The notes under the pieces: generated by a model
Databases searched by the model: none
What the model saw: only the letters and a program-made list of their open reading frames with translations
Told to the model about the DNA's origin: nothing
Shown: piece by piece, positions 55,892 through 64,000 of the stretch
How positions within the stretch are numbered: the stretch's first letter is position 1
How the letters are laid out: each line of letters opens with the position of its first letter
Assembly (NCBI RefSeq): GCF_900129285.1
Contig: NZ_FQUW01000005.1
Coordinates: 62,001-126,000, forward strand
Origin: Desulfofundulus australicus DSM 11792
GTDB lineage: Bacteria > Bacillota > Desulfotomaculia > Desulfotomaculales > Desulfovirgulaceae
Direction: 5' to 3'
Length of the DNA stretch: 64,000 nucleotides
Made by a program: the position numbers and the translations under genes

Positions 55892-57160
55892 TTACTCATA
55901 CGAATTGTGAGCACCTTTATCCCTTTTAAAAAGCAAATCCAGAGCTACGCTCCCCACCCGGCCCTCCAGCAACTGCCGGCGGTAAGCCCAGGCCGGGCGG
56001 CCCGATTTCACCAGCGCCGTGTAGACCCCTGCGCCATCCACCCTTCCGGCCAGGATGAAGCCCGCCAGGCGCCCCCCGCTAAAGACCAGCCGCCGGTAGG
56101 TACGGCTCAGGGGATCATAATGGGCCAGCACCTCCTCGCCTTCCAGGTTCCCCACCGAGACCACGTCCACCCCCCCAAAGCGGGCGCTGTTCAGCCTGGT
56201 GAGAGGAGCCGGATAGGGACGGGCCATGCCCAGCATATTGGCCGCCGCGTAACGCCCCTGCTCAAAAGCCAGCGTCCACAGGGCCGAATTGACCTTTTGC
56301 CCGGTTAACCGGTCGGTTACCTGGATACAATCCCCCGCCGCATAAATATCCTCCAGGGAAGTGCGCATGTTGCCATCTACCACAATACCCTGCCCCACCT
56401 TACCGCCGGCCTTCTCCACCAGGCCGCTGTTGGGGCGCACACCCTTGGCCACTACGGCCAGCCCCGCGGGCAGTTCCCGGCCGTCTTCCAGTTCCACCCC
56501 CGTCAGGCGGCCTTTTGGCCCGGCAGCAAAGGCCTTTACCCGGGCGTTATAGATAAAATCGATACCCGCATTGATCAATTCCCGCTCCACCATGGCCGCC
56601 GCCCTTTCATCCAGTTGCCGGATGAGCAACCGCGGGCTGGTGACCACCACGGTGACCCGCCCCAGGCCTGCCTGCCTCAAGGCCAGAGCCGCCTTCAACC
56701 CCACCAGCCCGCCGCCCACCACCACCGCCCCGGAAACCCGTGGGACCAGGGCGGACAGCCGCCGGGCATCACGCAGGGTGCGCAGGGTACACACCCCTTC
56801 CAGTTCAGTCCCCGGCACGGCCGGGAGCACCGGGCTGGCCCCGGTGGCCACCAGCAGGCGGTCATAGGCCAGCTCCCGGCCATCCTGCAAAACCAGTCTT
56901 TTTTCCCGGGGCCGTACCTCCACTGCCGCTACCCCGGCTAGCAGTTCCACCTCCAGCCGCCGGTAAAACTCCGCCGGCCGCAAGTTGATGGAATTTTCTG
57001 TACGTTTCCCCGCCACCAAATCCGGCAGCAGGCAGCGGGAATAGGCCCCCGCAGGCTCATCGCTTACCACCGTAATGCGGTGCCGGTAACCGCCCAGGCG
57101 GCGCAGGGTCTCCACGGCTGCCACTCCCGCCGCGCTGTTGCCGATAATCACAAAGCGCAA
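55892..57160 (-). CDS. FAD-dependent NAD(P) oxidoreductase (FNOR) of the CODH cluster
   Basis: 422 residues from the TTG at 57160, which has AAGGGGGTGG. Two nucleotide-binding folds: FVIIGNSAAGVAAVETLRRL for FAD and GAVVVGGGLVGLKAALALRQ for NAD(P)H. The closing FAD motif is EDIYAAGDCIQVTDRLTG. It belongs to the rubredoxin reductase/NADH oxidase-like group but lacks the redox Cys of NADH oxidase and the C-terminal additions of NirB. Its place before cooS and cooF identifies it as the CODH-associated oxidoreductase that couples reduced CooF to NAD(P)+. It is first in the three-gene operon, so the whole unit seems transcribed from the 79-base gap at 57161-57239. Confidence 0.88.
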   Translation of the reverse strand: MRFVIIGNSAAGVAAVETLRRLGGYRHRITVVSDEPAGAYSRCLLPDLVAGKRTENSINLRPAEFYRRLEVELLAGVAAVEVRPREKRLVLQDGRELAYDRLLVATGASPVLPAVPGTELEGVCTLRTLRDARRLSALVPRVSGAVVVGGGLVGLKAALALRQAGLGRVTVVVTSPRLLIRQLDERAAAMVERELINAGIDFIYNARVKAFAAGPKGRLTGVELEDGRELPAGLAVVAKGVRPNSGLVEKAGGKVGQGIVVDGNMRTSLEDIYAAGDCIQVTDRLTGQKVNSALWTLAFEQGRYAAANMLGMARPYPAPLTRLNSARFGGVDVVSVGNLEGEEVLAHYDPLSRTYRRLVFSGGRLAGFILAGRVDGAGVYTALVKSGRPAWAYRRQLLEGRVGSVALDLLFKRDKGAHNSYE

Positions 57161-57239
57161 TTAACCACCCCCTTATCCAGGATAAAATTACCATTTACCG
57201 CGAGGCTTTAGCATACCCCGCTCTCAACCTGACCTCAAC

Positions 57240-58421
57240 CTAAACAATTACCACTTCATCCGGGAACCTGGTTAATCTCTCCAGCTCCCGCTCCCGGACC
57301 ACAAAGGTATTCTCAATACCCACCGCCCCCCGGCCCGGAAAGATAAATTTGGGCTCTATAGCCAGCACCATACCCGCCTGCAGCTTATCCTTCGCCCCCC
57401 GGGCCAGCACGGGCAGCTCGTTCAATTCCAGACCGATGCCGTGGCCCACAAAACGCACCTGCTCACCGCAGCCCATGAAGTGTTCCGCCAGGCCGGCGCC
57501 GGTGGCCATTTCCAGGGCCAGGTCGTATAGCTCCCCGCATGTTACTCCCGGCCGGGCCGCCGCCACCAGGGCATTCTGGATGTTTACCGCCGTCTCATGG
57601 GCTCTGAGCAGGTCTTCGGGCAGGTACCCCAGGGCAAAAACCCGGGTCATGTCCACCTGGTAGCCGTTGGCCACCCCTACGTAATCCACCATCACCGGTT
57701 CGCCGGGAGCAAGGCGGTGCCTGCCCACACCAAAGGGGAAGGCCGGTGTGAAGCCGGGCCCGCCCAGGGGGCTGTCAAAATAACTGGGCACCCCGCCGCT
57801 GGGCCCCGCCAGGAGACAGCCCCAGAAGAACTCCTGGTTGAATCCCCGCACCCGGATCAGGCCCATATGGCCGGCGCAACGGGCTGCCGCCTCCAGGCGG
57901 GCGGCCAGCTCAAGCTCGTCCATTCCCTCCCGGAGCATTTCCGGAATCCGGGCAAAGACACCGTCCATCATGGCCGCAGACTCTTTTAAAAGGCCGATCT
58001 CGTATGCCGACTTTACAGCCCGCAGTTCCCTGATCTGGAACGAGCAATCGACAATCCGGCCGGGGAAAATTTTTTCGTAACGGCGATACAGGTTGACCGG
58101 CAGCACATCCAGTTCCATGCCCAGCACCCCGGGCATTGCCAGGCCGCGGGCGGATAACAGTTCGGGAATCTCTTCCAGCCTGCGCAGGGGCACCACTTCC
58201 GCCGGGATTAAAGCAGGATCAACGCGCTGGATGCTCCGGCGGATCATGAAAAGGGCACGACCCCGGGCCGGGATATAAAGGTGGGCATTCTGGGTGGTAC
58301 CGCAAAAATAAACCAGATCCGCTCCCTGCAGGAGCAGGGCGCCATCCATGCCCTGTGCACGCAAAACCTCCTGAAAACGCTTTACCCTGGTTTCCAGCTC
58401 CGCCAGGGGAGGATAAGACAT
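57240..58421 (-). CDS. M24-family Xaa-Pro aminopeptidase-like protein
   Basis: 393 residues from the ATG at 58421, which follows AAGGAAGGTGG; a longer frame start (58643) is inside the tandem-HD gene and is not supported. The N-terminal creatinase-like domain (about 1-165) ends before the pita-bread catalytic domain. The five metal ligands are present: Asp in MVDYVGVANGYQVDMTRV (two), His in VRFVGHGIGLELNELPVLA, Glu in AIEPKFIFPGRG and Glu in VGIENTFVVRE. The likely activity is release of the N-terminal residue before Pro from small peptides. It lies downstream of the tandem-HD gene with 94 bases between. No link to the CODH genes is evident. Confidence 0.88.
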   Translation of the reverse strand: MSYPPLAELETRVKRFQEVLRAQGMDGALLLQGADLVYFCGTTQNAHLYIPARGRALFMIRRSIQRVDPALIPAEVVPLRRLEEIPELLSARGLAMPGVLGMELDVLPVNLYRRYEKIFPGRIVDCSFQIRELRAVKSAYEIGLLKESAAMMDGVFARIPEMLREGMDELELAARLEAAARCAGHMGLIRVRGFNQEFFWGCLLAGPSGGVPSYFDSPLGGPGFTPAFPFGVGRHRLAPGEPVMVDYVGVANGYQVDMTRVFALGYLPEDLLRAHETAVNIQNALVAAARPGVTCGELYDLALEMATGAGLAEHFMGCGEQVRFVGHGIGLELNELPVLARGAKDKLQAGMVLAIEPKFIFPGRGAVGIENTFVVRERELERLTRFPDEVVIV

Positions 58422-58515
58422 AATTTCCACCTTCCTTTTCAAGAGAAAAATCTCCGGCCGGTTATCCATTTTCCTGAAAAACACCTGAGAATTACCGCGT
58501 TTATCACGCCCATCT

Positions 58516-59754
58516 TTATCCCAGGGCACAGTGGTCCCCGGCAGTGACCAGGTCACCCCATATTTCTTCCAGCTCCCGCCGGCTGTTAATAAGCACCCCC
58601 GCCACATCCCCGTCCAGCATACCCTGCCCGGCCTGCCGGGCAATAATACGCTCTATCTCCGGCCAGGCCATGCCGGACCGGTACGGGCGGTCCTCCTTCA
58701 GAGCCGTAAAGATATCACTTACCGCCATAATCCTGGCCCCCGGGCACAACTGGGAACCGGACAGCCGGAAAGGATATCCCTGGCCATTTATTTTTTCGTG
58801 GTGGAAGGCCGCCCAGCGGGCCACCGGCAGCTGGTTATCGAAGGGCTTGAGCAGCCAGTAAGTATAGTAAGTATGCTGCTTGACGCGGTTAAATTCCTTT
58901 TCGGTTAAGCGCCCGGGTTTCTCCAGAATATCCTCCGGGACGGTCAACTTGCCCAGGTCATGCAGCAGGCCCGCCACCTCCATCAACAGGCAATCCTCGT
59001 CGGACATCCCCATGCGCCAGGCCAGGTAGCGGGCCACCGCAGCCACCCCCCGGGAATGGCGGTGGGTGAAAGGGCTCTTGGCGTCGATGACCCGGGCAAA
59101 AAGCCGGGCTATGGAAATGAGATCGGCAAGGTCAATGGTGGAAGCGTGCTCCCCCACCAGTTCCAGCAGGTTTTCGGTCAGGCAGGGAGCGGTAATATCC
59201 AGCCAGAAGCTTTCCGCCCTGGCCAGCTGCATAAAAATATCCACCAGGTCGGGATCAAAAACTTTTCCCGCAAGCAGCTGAACCTGCCTGATAATGGACT
59301 CTTTTTGATCCAGGACGTACTCCCCGTCGTTCAGTAAAACGTCCAGCCGGTCGGCCAGATGAATAATCCGGGCTGCCAGGGGAATACCGGCCTTTATATT
59401 CCCGGAAGGATTTCCCCCCTGCCAGCGGTCGTGGTGGGAAAGGATAATTTCAGCGGCAGGTGATAAAACAGCTACATCGGAAACAAACCGGTAACCCCGG
59501 TGGCAGTGATCCCAGGGTTGCTGCACGTCGAAAACTTCCAGGGCATCCTTTTCGGGCCAGGTAACCGCCCCGGCATCGTGAATGATGGCCGCTTTAAAAA
59601 GGTCAAAACGTTCATCCCCGGACATTCCCGCCGCTTCACCCAGGCGCAGGGCTATCAGGGCCACCCGCTGGTGATGGCGCAGTAAGCCCCGGCGGGTAAA
59701 ATCCAGGGCCAGGGACAGGTTGACGAGCAGGCGGGCCAGGTCTATGACGGGCAT
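58516..59754 (-). CDS. tandem HD-domain protein, HD-GYP-like
   Basis: 412 residues, ATG at 59754 with GGGGAGG. Two HD domains in tandem. The first (about 20-190) has AAIIHDAGAVTWPEKDALEV and ILSHHDRWQGGNPSGNIKAG, in which the GYP motif is replaced by GNP. The second (about 225-400) has EVAGLLHDLGKLTVPEDILE and AAFHHEKINGQGYPFRLSGS, closer to a functional HD-GYP with GQGYP. The end (SDIFTALKEDRPYRSGM) is the usual HD-GYP tail. It may hydrolyse c-di-GMP or a related nucleotide, using the second domain, with the first as regulator. It has no GGDEF domain or receiver. With the riboswitch at 25728 and the broken gene at 313, it is part of the c-di-GMP set of this region. Confidence 0.86.
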   Translation of the reverse strand: MPVIDLARLLVNLSLALDFTRRGLLRHHQRVALIALRLGEAAGMSGDERFDLFKAAIIHDAGAVTWPEKDALEVFDVQQPWDHCHRGYRFVSDVAVLSPAAEIILSHHDRWQGGNPSGNIKAGIPLAARIIHLADRLDVLLNDGEYVLDQKESIIRQVQLLAGKVFDPDLVDIFMQLARAESFWLDITAPCLTENLLELVGEHASTIDLADLISIARLFARVIDAKSPFTHRHSRGVAAVARYLAWRMGMSDEDCLLMEVAGLLHDLGKLTVPEDILEKPGRLTEKEFNRVKQHTYYTYWLLKPFDNQLPVARWAAFHHEKINGQGYPFRLSGSQLCPGARIMAVSDIFTALKEDRPYRSGMAWPEIERIIARQAGQGMLDGDVAGVLINSRRELEEIWGDLVTAGDHCALG

Positions 59755-59828
59755 ACCCGGTTCCTCCCCACTGGTTGATTAATACACCCGCTGCAACCCC
59801 GGGGAACGGCTCGACCGCTGGCCGGCCG

Positions 59829-59900
59829 GATTGCCAGCGCCGGCGAAGACCTGCTCCAGTTGGAGCGCCGGTTTGCAGCAGACAAAACTTGCCGGCAATC
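59829..59900. other. imperfect palindromic segment between thrC and the tandem-HD gene
   Basis: GATTGCC (59829-59835) pairs with GGCAATC (59894-59900); inside lie GCGCCGGC-type repeats and the palindrome GCTCCAGTTGGAGC (about 59853-59866). It is downstream of thrC and upstream of the HD gene on the minus strand. It lacks a T-run, so it may be an mRNA structure rather than a terminator. Confidence 0.35.
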
Positions 59901-59904
59901 TGCG

Positions 59905-61404
59905 TTACCGGGTTAAAAGTTCCTGCACCACCCGTTTCATCTCCCCCGGCGCCACAATGAGGGTGTGGCGCACCGGTTTTTTATCCAGGTCCTTCAGCCC
60001 CCCGGGTACGGGCATCCCGGTAACCCGGGACAGGATTTCCAGCAGTTCAAACTCCCCTTTCCCCCGTACCGCCTCTTCCCCCAGGATGGCTGCAGCCACG
60101 CTTTGATTGAACTTGAAGGGACTGGCCGTGGAGACAAGCACCGTCTTACGGGTATCCCCGGTGGCCTCTAAATAGCGTTCGTAAACATACATACCCACAG
60201 CGGTGTGGGTGTCCATCAGGTAACCATATTTCCGATAAACCCGGCGGATGGTTTCCACGGTTGCCGGGTCACCGGCAAAATCGGACCAGAAAACGGACTG
60301 GATCTTTTCCAGGGTCTCCCCGTCTACCCGGTAGTGTCCATTTGCCTGCAGCTCCTCCATCCACCCCCGCACCCGCACGGCATCACCACCGGTAACATCA
60401 TAAAGAAGGCGTTCCAGGTTGCTGGAAATGAGAATATCCATGGATGGGGAGATGGTCCGGTAAAATTCCCTGGTGCGGTCGTAGGTACCCGTGCGGATAA
60501 AGTCCGTCAGCACATTGTTGCGGTTGGACGCGCAGACAAGACACCCCACCGGTAACCCCATCCTCCGGGCATAATAGGCCGCCAGGATGTTGCCGAAGTT
60601 GCCCGTGGGCACCACAAAATTCACGGTTTCACCGGGCCTGATCTCTCCCCGGGCCAGCAAATCCGCATAGGCGGAAAAATAATAAACTACCTGGGGCACC
60701 AGCCGCCCCCAATTTATGGAATTTGCAGAAGAGAAGCGGTAACCCTGGCGGTCGATGGCCTCAATTACGGCCGGATCGGTAAATATTGCCTTCACCCCGC
60801 TCTGGGTTTGGTCGAAATTGCCATCCACCGCCACCACATGGACATTGCCGCCCTCCTGGGTGACCATTTGCAGGCGCTGCACCTCACTGACACCCCGGGC
60901 CGGGAAAAAGACGATTATGCGGGTGCCGGGCACATCCCGGAACCCCTCCAGGGCGGCCGTGCCCGTATCACCGGAAGTGGCCACCAGGATGGCTATTTCC
61001 CGGTCTTCTCCCACCTTCCCTGCCGCCCGGGGCAAAAGCCGGGGTAACAATTGCAGGGCCATATCTTTAAAGGCGCAGGTGGGGCCGTGCCACAGTTCCA
61101 GCACGTAAAGGTGTCCATCCAGTTTTTCCAGCGGGGCAACTTCCGGTACGTCAAATTTGGCCGCACCATAAGCACCCTCAACACAATCCCCGATCTCGCC
61201 GGGGGTAAAGTCCGTCAGGAACATCTGCAGAATCCGAACCGCCCGCTGCTGGTAAGACATGCCGGCCATCAGCGCCAGCTCACCGGGGTTTACAAAGACT
61301 TCCTCTGCGGGCACAAACAATCCCCCGTCGGGAGCGATGCCCAGCCTGATGGCTCCGGCGGCTGTAACCGGTTCACTATTCCCTCTGGTACTCCGGTATA
61401 GCAT
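59905..61404 (-). CDS. thrC: threonine synthase
   Basis: 499 residues, normal for the longer class of threonine synthases. It begins YRSTRGNSEPVTAAGAIRLG. The PLP lysine is in WHGPTCAFKDMALQLLPRLL. The phosphate-binding loop is LVATSGDTGTAALEGFRDVP. FVVPTGNFGNILAAYYARRM and VLVSTASPFKFNQSVAAAI complete the family blocks. The enzyme converts O-phospho-homoserine to threonine. No homoserine dehydrogenase or kinase gene is adjacent, so this is a stand-alone copy. The start at 61404 is preceded by GAGGAGTTGCG. It is divergent from the alpha-glucan phosphorylase gene. Confidence 0.94.
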   Translation of the reverse strand: MLYRSTRGNSEPVTAAGAIRLGIAPDGGLFVPAEEVFVNPGELALMAGMSYQQRAVRILQMFLTDFTPGEIGDCVEGAYGAAKFDVPEVAPLEKLDGHLYVLELWHGPTCAFKDMALQLLPRLLPRAAGKVGEDREIAILVATSGDTGTAALEGFRDVPGTRIIVFFPARGVSEVQRLQMVTQEGGNVHVVAVDGNFDQTQSGVKAIFTDPAVIEAIDRQGYRFSSANSINWGRLVPQVVYYFSAYADLLARGEIRPGETVNFVVPTGNFGNILAAYYARRMGLPVGCLVCASNRNNVLTDFIRTGTYDRTREFYRTISPSMDILISSNLERLLYDVTGGDAVRVRGWMEELQANGHYRVDGETLEKIQSVFWSDFAGDPATVETIRRVYRKYGYLMDTHTAVGMYVYERYLEATGDTRKTVLVSTASPFKFNQSVAAAILGEEAVRGKGEFELLEILSRVTGMPVPGGLKDLDKKPVRHTLIVAPGEMKRVVQELLTR

Positions 61405-61606
61405 GATCGCAACTCCTCGGCTATAAATTAATACCCCTAATTATTAGCTATAACAGCTCCAAAATCCTGCCCCTTAACGGGAGCATAAAAGGATGATTAC
61501 TTAAAATTTACCAGGGAAAAGGAAAATTTCTACCCGTGAGGAATACAATACCTGTATCTCAGCGGGCGAAACCGGCTGGGACCAAAATTTTCAGGAGGGT
61601 AAAAAT

Positions 61607-64000
61607 ATGTATTTTATCCGTACTGTTACGGTGGCCCCCAGGTTGCCGGAAAAAATCTCCCGCCTGGATGAGCTGGCCCGCAACCTCTGGTTCAGCTGGA
61701 ATCCCCGGGCCCAGGAACTCTTCCGGCGCATCAACAGTTCCCTCTGGGAGGAAGTAAAACACAACCCCGTCTGCTTCCTGCTCAACGTCAGCCAGGAACA
61801 GCTGGAAAAAGTGGCCAAAAGCGAATCTTACCTCCTGCTCTACAGCCAGGTAATGGAAGAACTGGACCGGTATTTATCTGCTCCAACCTGGTTCAGCCAC
61901 CATTACCCCGGGCATGACCATCACGTCATCGCTTACTTTTCCGCGGAGTTTGGTATTCACGAATCCCATCCCACCTATTCCGGGGGGCTGGGATTGCTGG
62001 CCGGTGACCACTGCAAGTCGGCCAGCGACCTGGGCCTGCCTTTCGTGGGGGTTGGCCTGCTCTATAAAAGCGGCTATTTCACCCAGCGCATCAACCGGGA
62101 AGGCTGGCAGGAAGCCCATTACCCCCGCTTGAATTTTTACCAGATGCCCATCACCCCCGTTACCAACCCCGACGGCAGCCCGCTTTATGTTCCCGTGGAA
62201 CTACCCGGCCGGACCGTCTACCTGAAAATATGGCGGGTACGGGTGGGGCGGGTACAGGTTTACCTCCTGGATGCCGATGTGACCGCCAACAACATGGCCG
62301 ACAGGGCCTTAACCGGCCAGCTCTATGGCGGCGACCGGGAAACGCGTATATGCCAGGAGATCCTGCTGGGCATCGGGGGTGTCCGGGTACTGCGGGCCCT
62401 GGGCATCCACCCTTTGGCCTGGCATATCAACGAAGGCCACGCCGCCTTCCTGCTCGTGGAAAGGATCCGGGAGCTGGTCCAGGCGGGAGTGCCGGTTAAG
62501 GCCGCCGTGGAAGCGGTCCGCGCGGGCACCCTGTTCACCACCCATACTCCCGTTCCGGCCGGACATGATGTGTTCAGCGCTGAAATGATCGATAAGTATT
62601 TCAGTCACCTGTATAATCAGCTGGGTATGACCCGGGAAGATTTCCTGGCCCTCGGATGGGATGAAGAGCAAAAGGTATTCAACATGACCCTCCTGGCCCT
62701 GCGCCTTTCCAGCTACTGCAACGGGGTCAGCCGGCTGCACGGCCAGGTGACCAGGCGCATGTTCCGCCGCTTTTACCCCGGCATACCCATGGAGGAGATA
62801 CCCATTTCCTCCATCACAAACGGCGTGCACATCAACAGCTGGCTTGCCCCGGAGCTGCAGGAACTGTTTGACCGCTACCTGGAAGACGGCTGGCGGCAGA
62901 ACTGCTGCCACCGGCAGACCTGGGAACGGGTTTCGGCTATCCCGTCCGAAGAACTGTGGGAGGTACACTGCCGGCTGAAAGCAAAAATGGTCCGCATCGC
63001 CCGGGATAATCTGCGCGGCCAGCGCCTGCGCAACCAGGAACCGGCCTTGAGGGTCCGGGAGGTAGAGCAATATCTGGACCCCGGAATATTGACCATCGGC
63101 TTTGCCCGCCGGTTTGCCACCTATAAAAGGGCCAACCTGCTCCTGCGGGATAAGGAGCGCCTGGCCCGGCTGGTAACCCACCCGCAGCATCCCGTGCAGT
63201 TTATCTTTGCGGGCAAGGCCCACCCGGCAGACCGACTGGGACAGGAACTGATCAAGCAAATTTACGAGCTGACCAACCAGGAACCCTTTAAAGGACGGGT
63301 AGTCCTCCTGGAAGACTACGATATAGCCCTGGCCCGGTCTTTACTGCAGGGCGTGGATGTGTGGCTGAACACCCCCCGCCGGCCCCTGGAAGCCAGCGGT
63401 ACCAGCGGCCAGAAAGCAGCCTTAAACGGGGTGATCCACTGCAGTATTCTTGACGGCTGGTGGCCCGAGGCCTACGATGGGGAAAACGGCTTTGCCGTGG
63501 GAGAAGCAAGAGAATACCACGATGACGAAACCCAGGACCGGGACGATGCCCACTCCCTCTTTGCCCTCCTGGAAGAAACCATTATTCCCATGTATTACGA
63601 CCGGGACCAGAAGGGAATTCCCCGGGCCTGGATCGAGCTGATGAAACGGTCCCTGCAAACCATCCCGCCCTTTTTTAACACCGAGCGGATGGTGAAAGAA
63701 TACTGCCAGCAGTATTATGTGCCGGCCATGGAGCGGAACCTGCACCTCAGCCGCAACGGCTGCGAAAGAGCACGGCATTTAGCCTCTTTTAAAGAAAGGC
63801 TCAGGGAAAACTGGTCCCTGGTGCATATCGAATCCGTAAAGGCCGGGGAAACCCGGGCTCTGGGCGTGGGCGAACCGCTGCCCGTTGAGGCCGTGGTATG
63901 GCTGGGCCCCCTTACCCCGGAAGAAGTCATGGTGGAGATAGTATACGGCAGAGTGGATGATAAATGCCCCGAAAGCTTTGAACATATGCCCGGAGCCTTC
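61607..64000 (+). CDS. glgP: alpha-glucan (glycogen/maltodextrin) phosphorylase, N-terminal 798 residues, cut by the window edge
   Basis: The ATG at 61607 has AGGAGGG 8 bases upstream, and the frame is open to the end of the window. It starts YFIRTVTVAPRLPEKISRLD, with the LARNLWFSWNPRAQELF block of the DUF3417 start seen in the short bacterial/archaeal type of alpha-glucan phosphorylase. Then AYFSAEFGIHESHPTYSGGL, LAGDHCKSASDLGLPFVGVG and AWHINEGHAAFLLVERI. The PLP/phosphate region is EASGTSGQKAALNGVIHCSI followed by LDGWWPEAYDGENGFAVG. It releases glucose-1-phosphate from storage glucan or maltodextrin. The family is about 840-860 residues, so perhaps 50 residues are missing. The TreT-like gene at 28301 makes a connected sugar-storage theme. 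Confidence 0.93.
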   Translation, partial: MYFIRTVTVAPRLPEKISRLDELARNLWFSWNPRAQELFRRINSSLWEEVKHNPVCFLLNVSQEQLEKVAKSESYLLLYSQVMEELDRYLSAPTWFSHHYPGHDHHVIAYFSAEFGIHESHPTYSGGLGLLAGDHCKSASDLGLPFVGVGLLYKSGYFTQRINREGWQEAHYPRLNFYQMPITPVTNPDGSPLYVPVELPGRTVYLKIWRVRVGRVQVYLLDADVTANNMADRALTGQLYGGDRETRICQEILLGIGGVRVLRALGIHPLAWHINEGHAAFLLVERIRELVQAGVPVKAAVEAVRAGTLFTTHTPVPAGHDVFSAEMIDKYFSHLYNQLGMTREDFLALGWDEEQKVFNMTLLALRLSSYCNGVSRLHGQVTRRMFRRFYPGIPMEEIPISSITNGVHINSWLAPELQELFDRYLEDGWRQNCCHRQTWERVSAIPSEELWEVHCRLKAKMVRIARDNLRGQRLRNQEPALRVREVEQYLDPGILTIGFARRFATYKRANLLLRDKERLARLVTHPQHPVQFIFAGKAHPADRLGQELIKQIYELTNQEPFKGRVVLLEDYDIALARSLLQGVDVWLNTPRRPLEASGTSGQKAALNGVIHCSILDGWWPEAYDGENGFAVGEAREYHDDETQDRDDAHSLFALLEETIIPMYYDRDQKGIPRAWIELMKRSLQTIPPFFNTERMVKEYCQQYYVPAMERNLHLSRNGCERARHLASFKERLRENWSLVHIESVKAGETRALGVGEPLPVEAVVWLGPLTPEEVMVEIVYGRVDDKCPESFEHMPGAF

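Noticed and set aside
58422-58643. 74-residue N-terminal extension of the M24 peptidase
   Set aside because: It overlaps the tandem-HD gene end, has no domain similarity, and a strong ribosome site marks the ATG at 58421.
62309-63259. 316-codon frame antisense to the phosphorylase gene
   Set aside because: It lies wholly inside a well-supported gene on the other strand, and its composition follows from the codon bias of that gene.
1-64000. tRNA, rRNA, CRISPR arrays and prophage
   Set aside because: No cloverleaf-like, rRNA-like or regularly spaced repeat sequences, and no integrase or phage structural genes, were seen on reading through both strands.

Overview
The window looks like chromosomal DNA of an anaerobic, endospore-forming Bacillota, most likely of the Desulfotomaculum / Pelotomaculum / Desulfofundulus type. 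That placement is inference from gene content: an alpha/beta-type small acid-soluble spore protein, comEA/comEC, strong AGGAGG ribosome sites, frequent TTG/GTG starts, a Ni-CO dehydrogenase with its ferredoxin, the nrfHA/resB/ccsA cytochrome c block, a cytoplasmic molybdopterin enzyme and many chemoreceptors. No rRNA, tRNA, CRISPR array, insertion sequence or phage gene was seen.

Left part (1-13 kb). The end of a membrane sensor gene is followed by a PAS-GGDEF-HD-GYP gene broken by a frameshift and an in-frame stop, a metallo-beta-lactamase remnant, comEC, a spore protein, a lytic transglycosylase, comEA, a three-gene glycine betaine-type ABC transporter behind a clear sigma-A promoter, a DUF421 membrane protein, an unknown protein and a CitE-like lyase.

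The 13-25 kb block is the most unusual. One minus-strand run encodes a TauE-type sulfur-anion exporter, a small membrane protein, a cytoplasmic molybdopterin oxidoreductase, a four-cluster ferredoxin, a 932-residue fusion (NuoF-like Fe-S region, GltD-like FAD/NAD(P) oxidoreductase, ferredoxin, zinc-ribbon-like segment, chemoreceptor signalling tip) and a complete dCache chemoreceptor. The tip of the fusion is a paralogue of the same region in the adjacent receptor, so a redox enzyme appears physically wired to chemotaxis. A Crp/Fnr regulator and a second copy of the ferredoxin lie divergently beside it; the intergenic region holds several inverted repeats, including one TGTCA-N6-TGACA site.

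Middle part (24-40 kb). Nitroreductase, universal stress protein, then a cyclic-di-GMP-I riboswitch with its own promoter and terminator in front of an ArsB/NhaD-type ion transporter; deoC, a TreT-like glycosyltransferase, an ACT protein with UPF0210; then resB-ccsA-nrfH-nrfA for ammonifying nitrite reduction, preceded by a response regulator, a kinase with a heme-binding (CxxCH) sensor domain, a CBS protein and an HPP membrane protein that may move nitrite.

Right part (40-64 kb). An RND efflux pump with adaptor and TetR regulator sharing a 12-bp operator-like sequence, a NapH-like polyferredoxin, a cNMP/DUF2225 protein, an FtsA-like ATPase with beta-grasp repeats, a split chemoreceptor, a globin-coupled transducer next to a Cys-rich protein and a siroheme-reductase-like protein, the FNOR-cooS-cooF cluster, an M24 peptidase, a tandem-HD protein, threonine synthase and the start of an alpha-glucan phosphorylase cut by the window edge.
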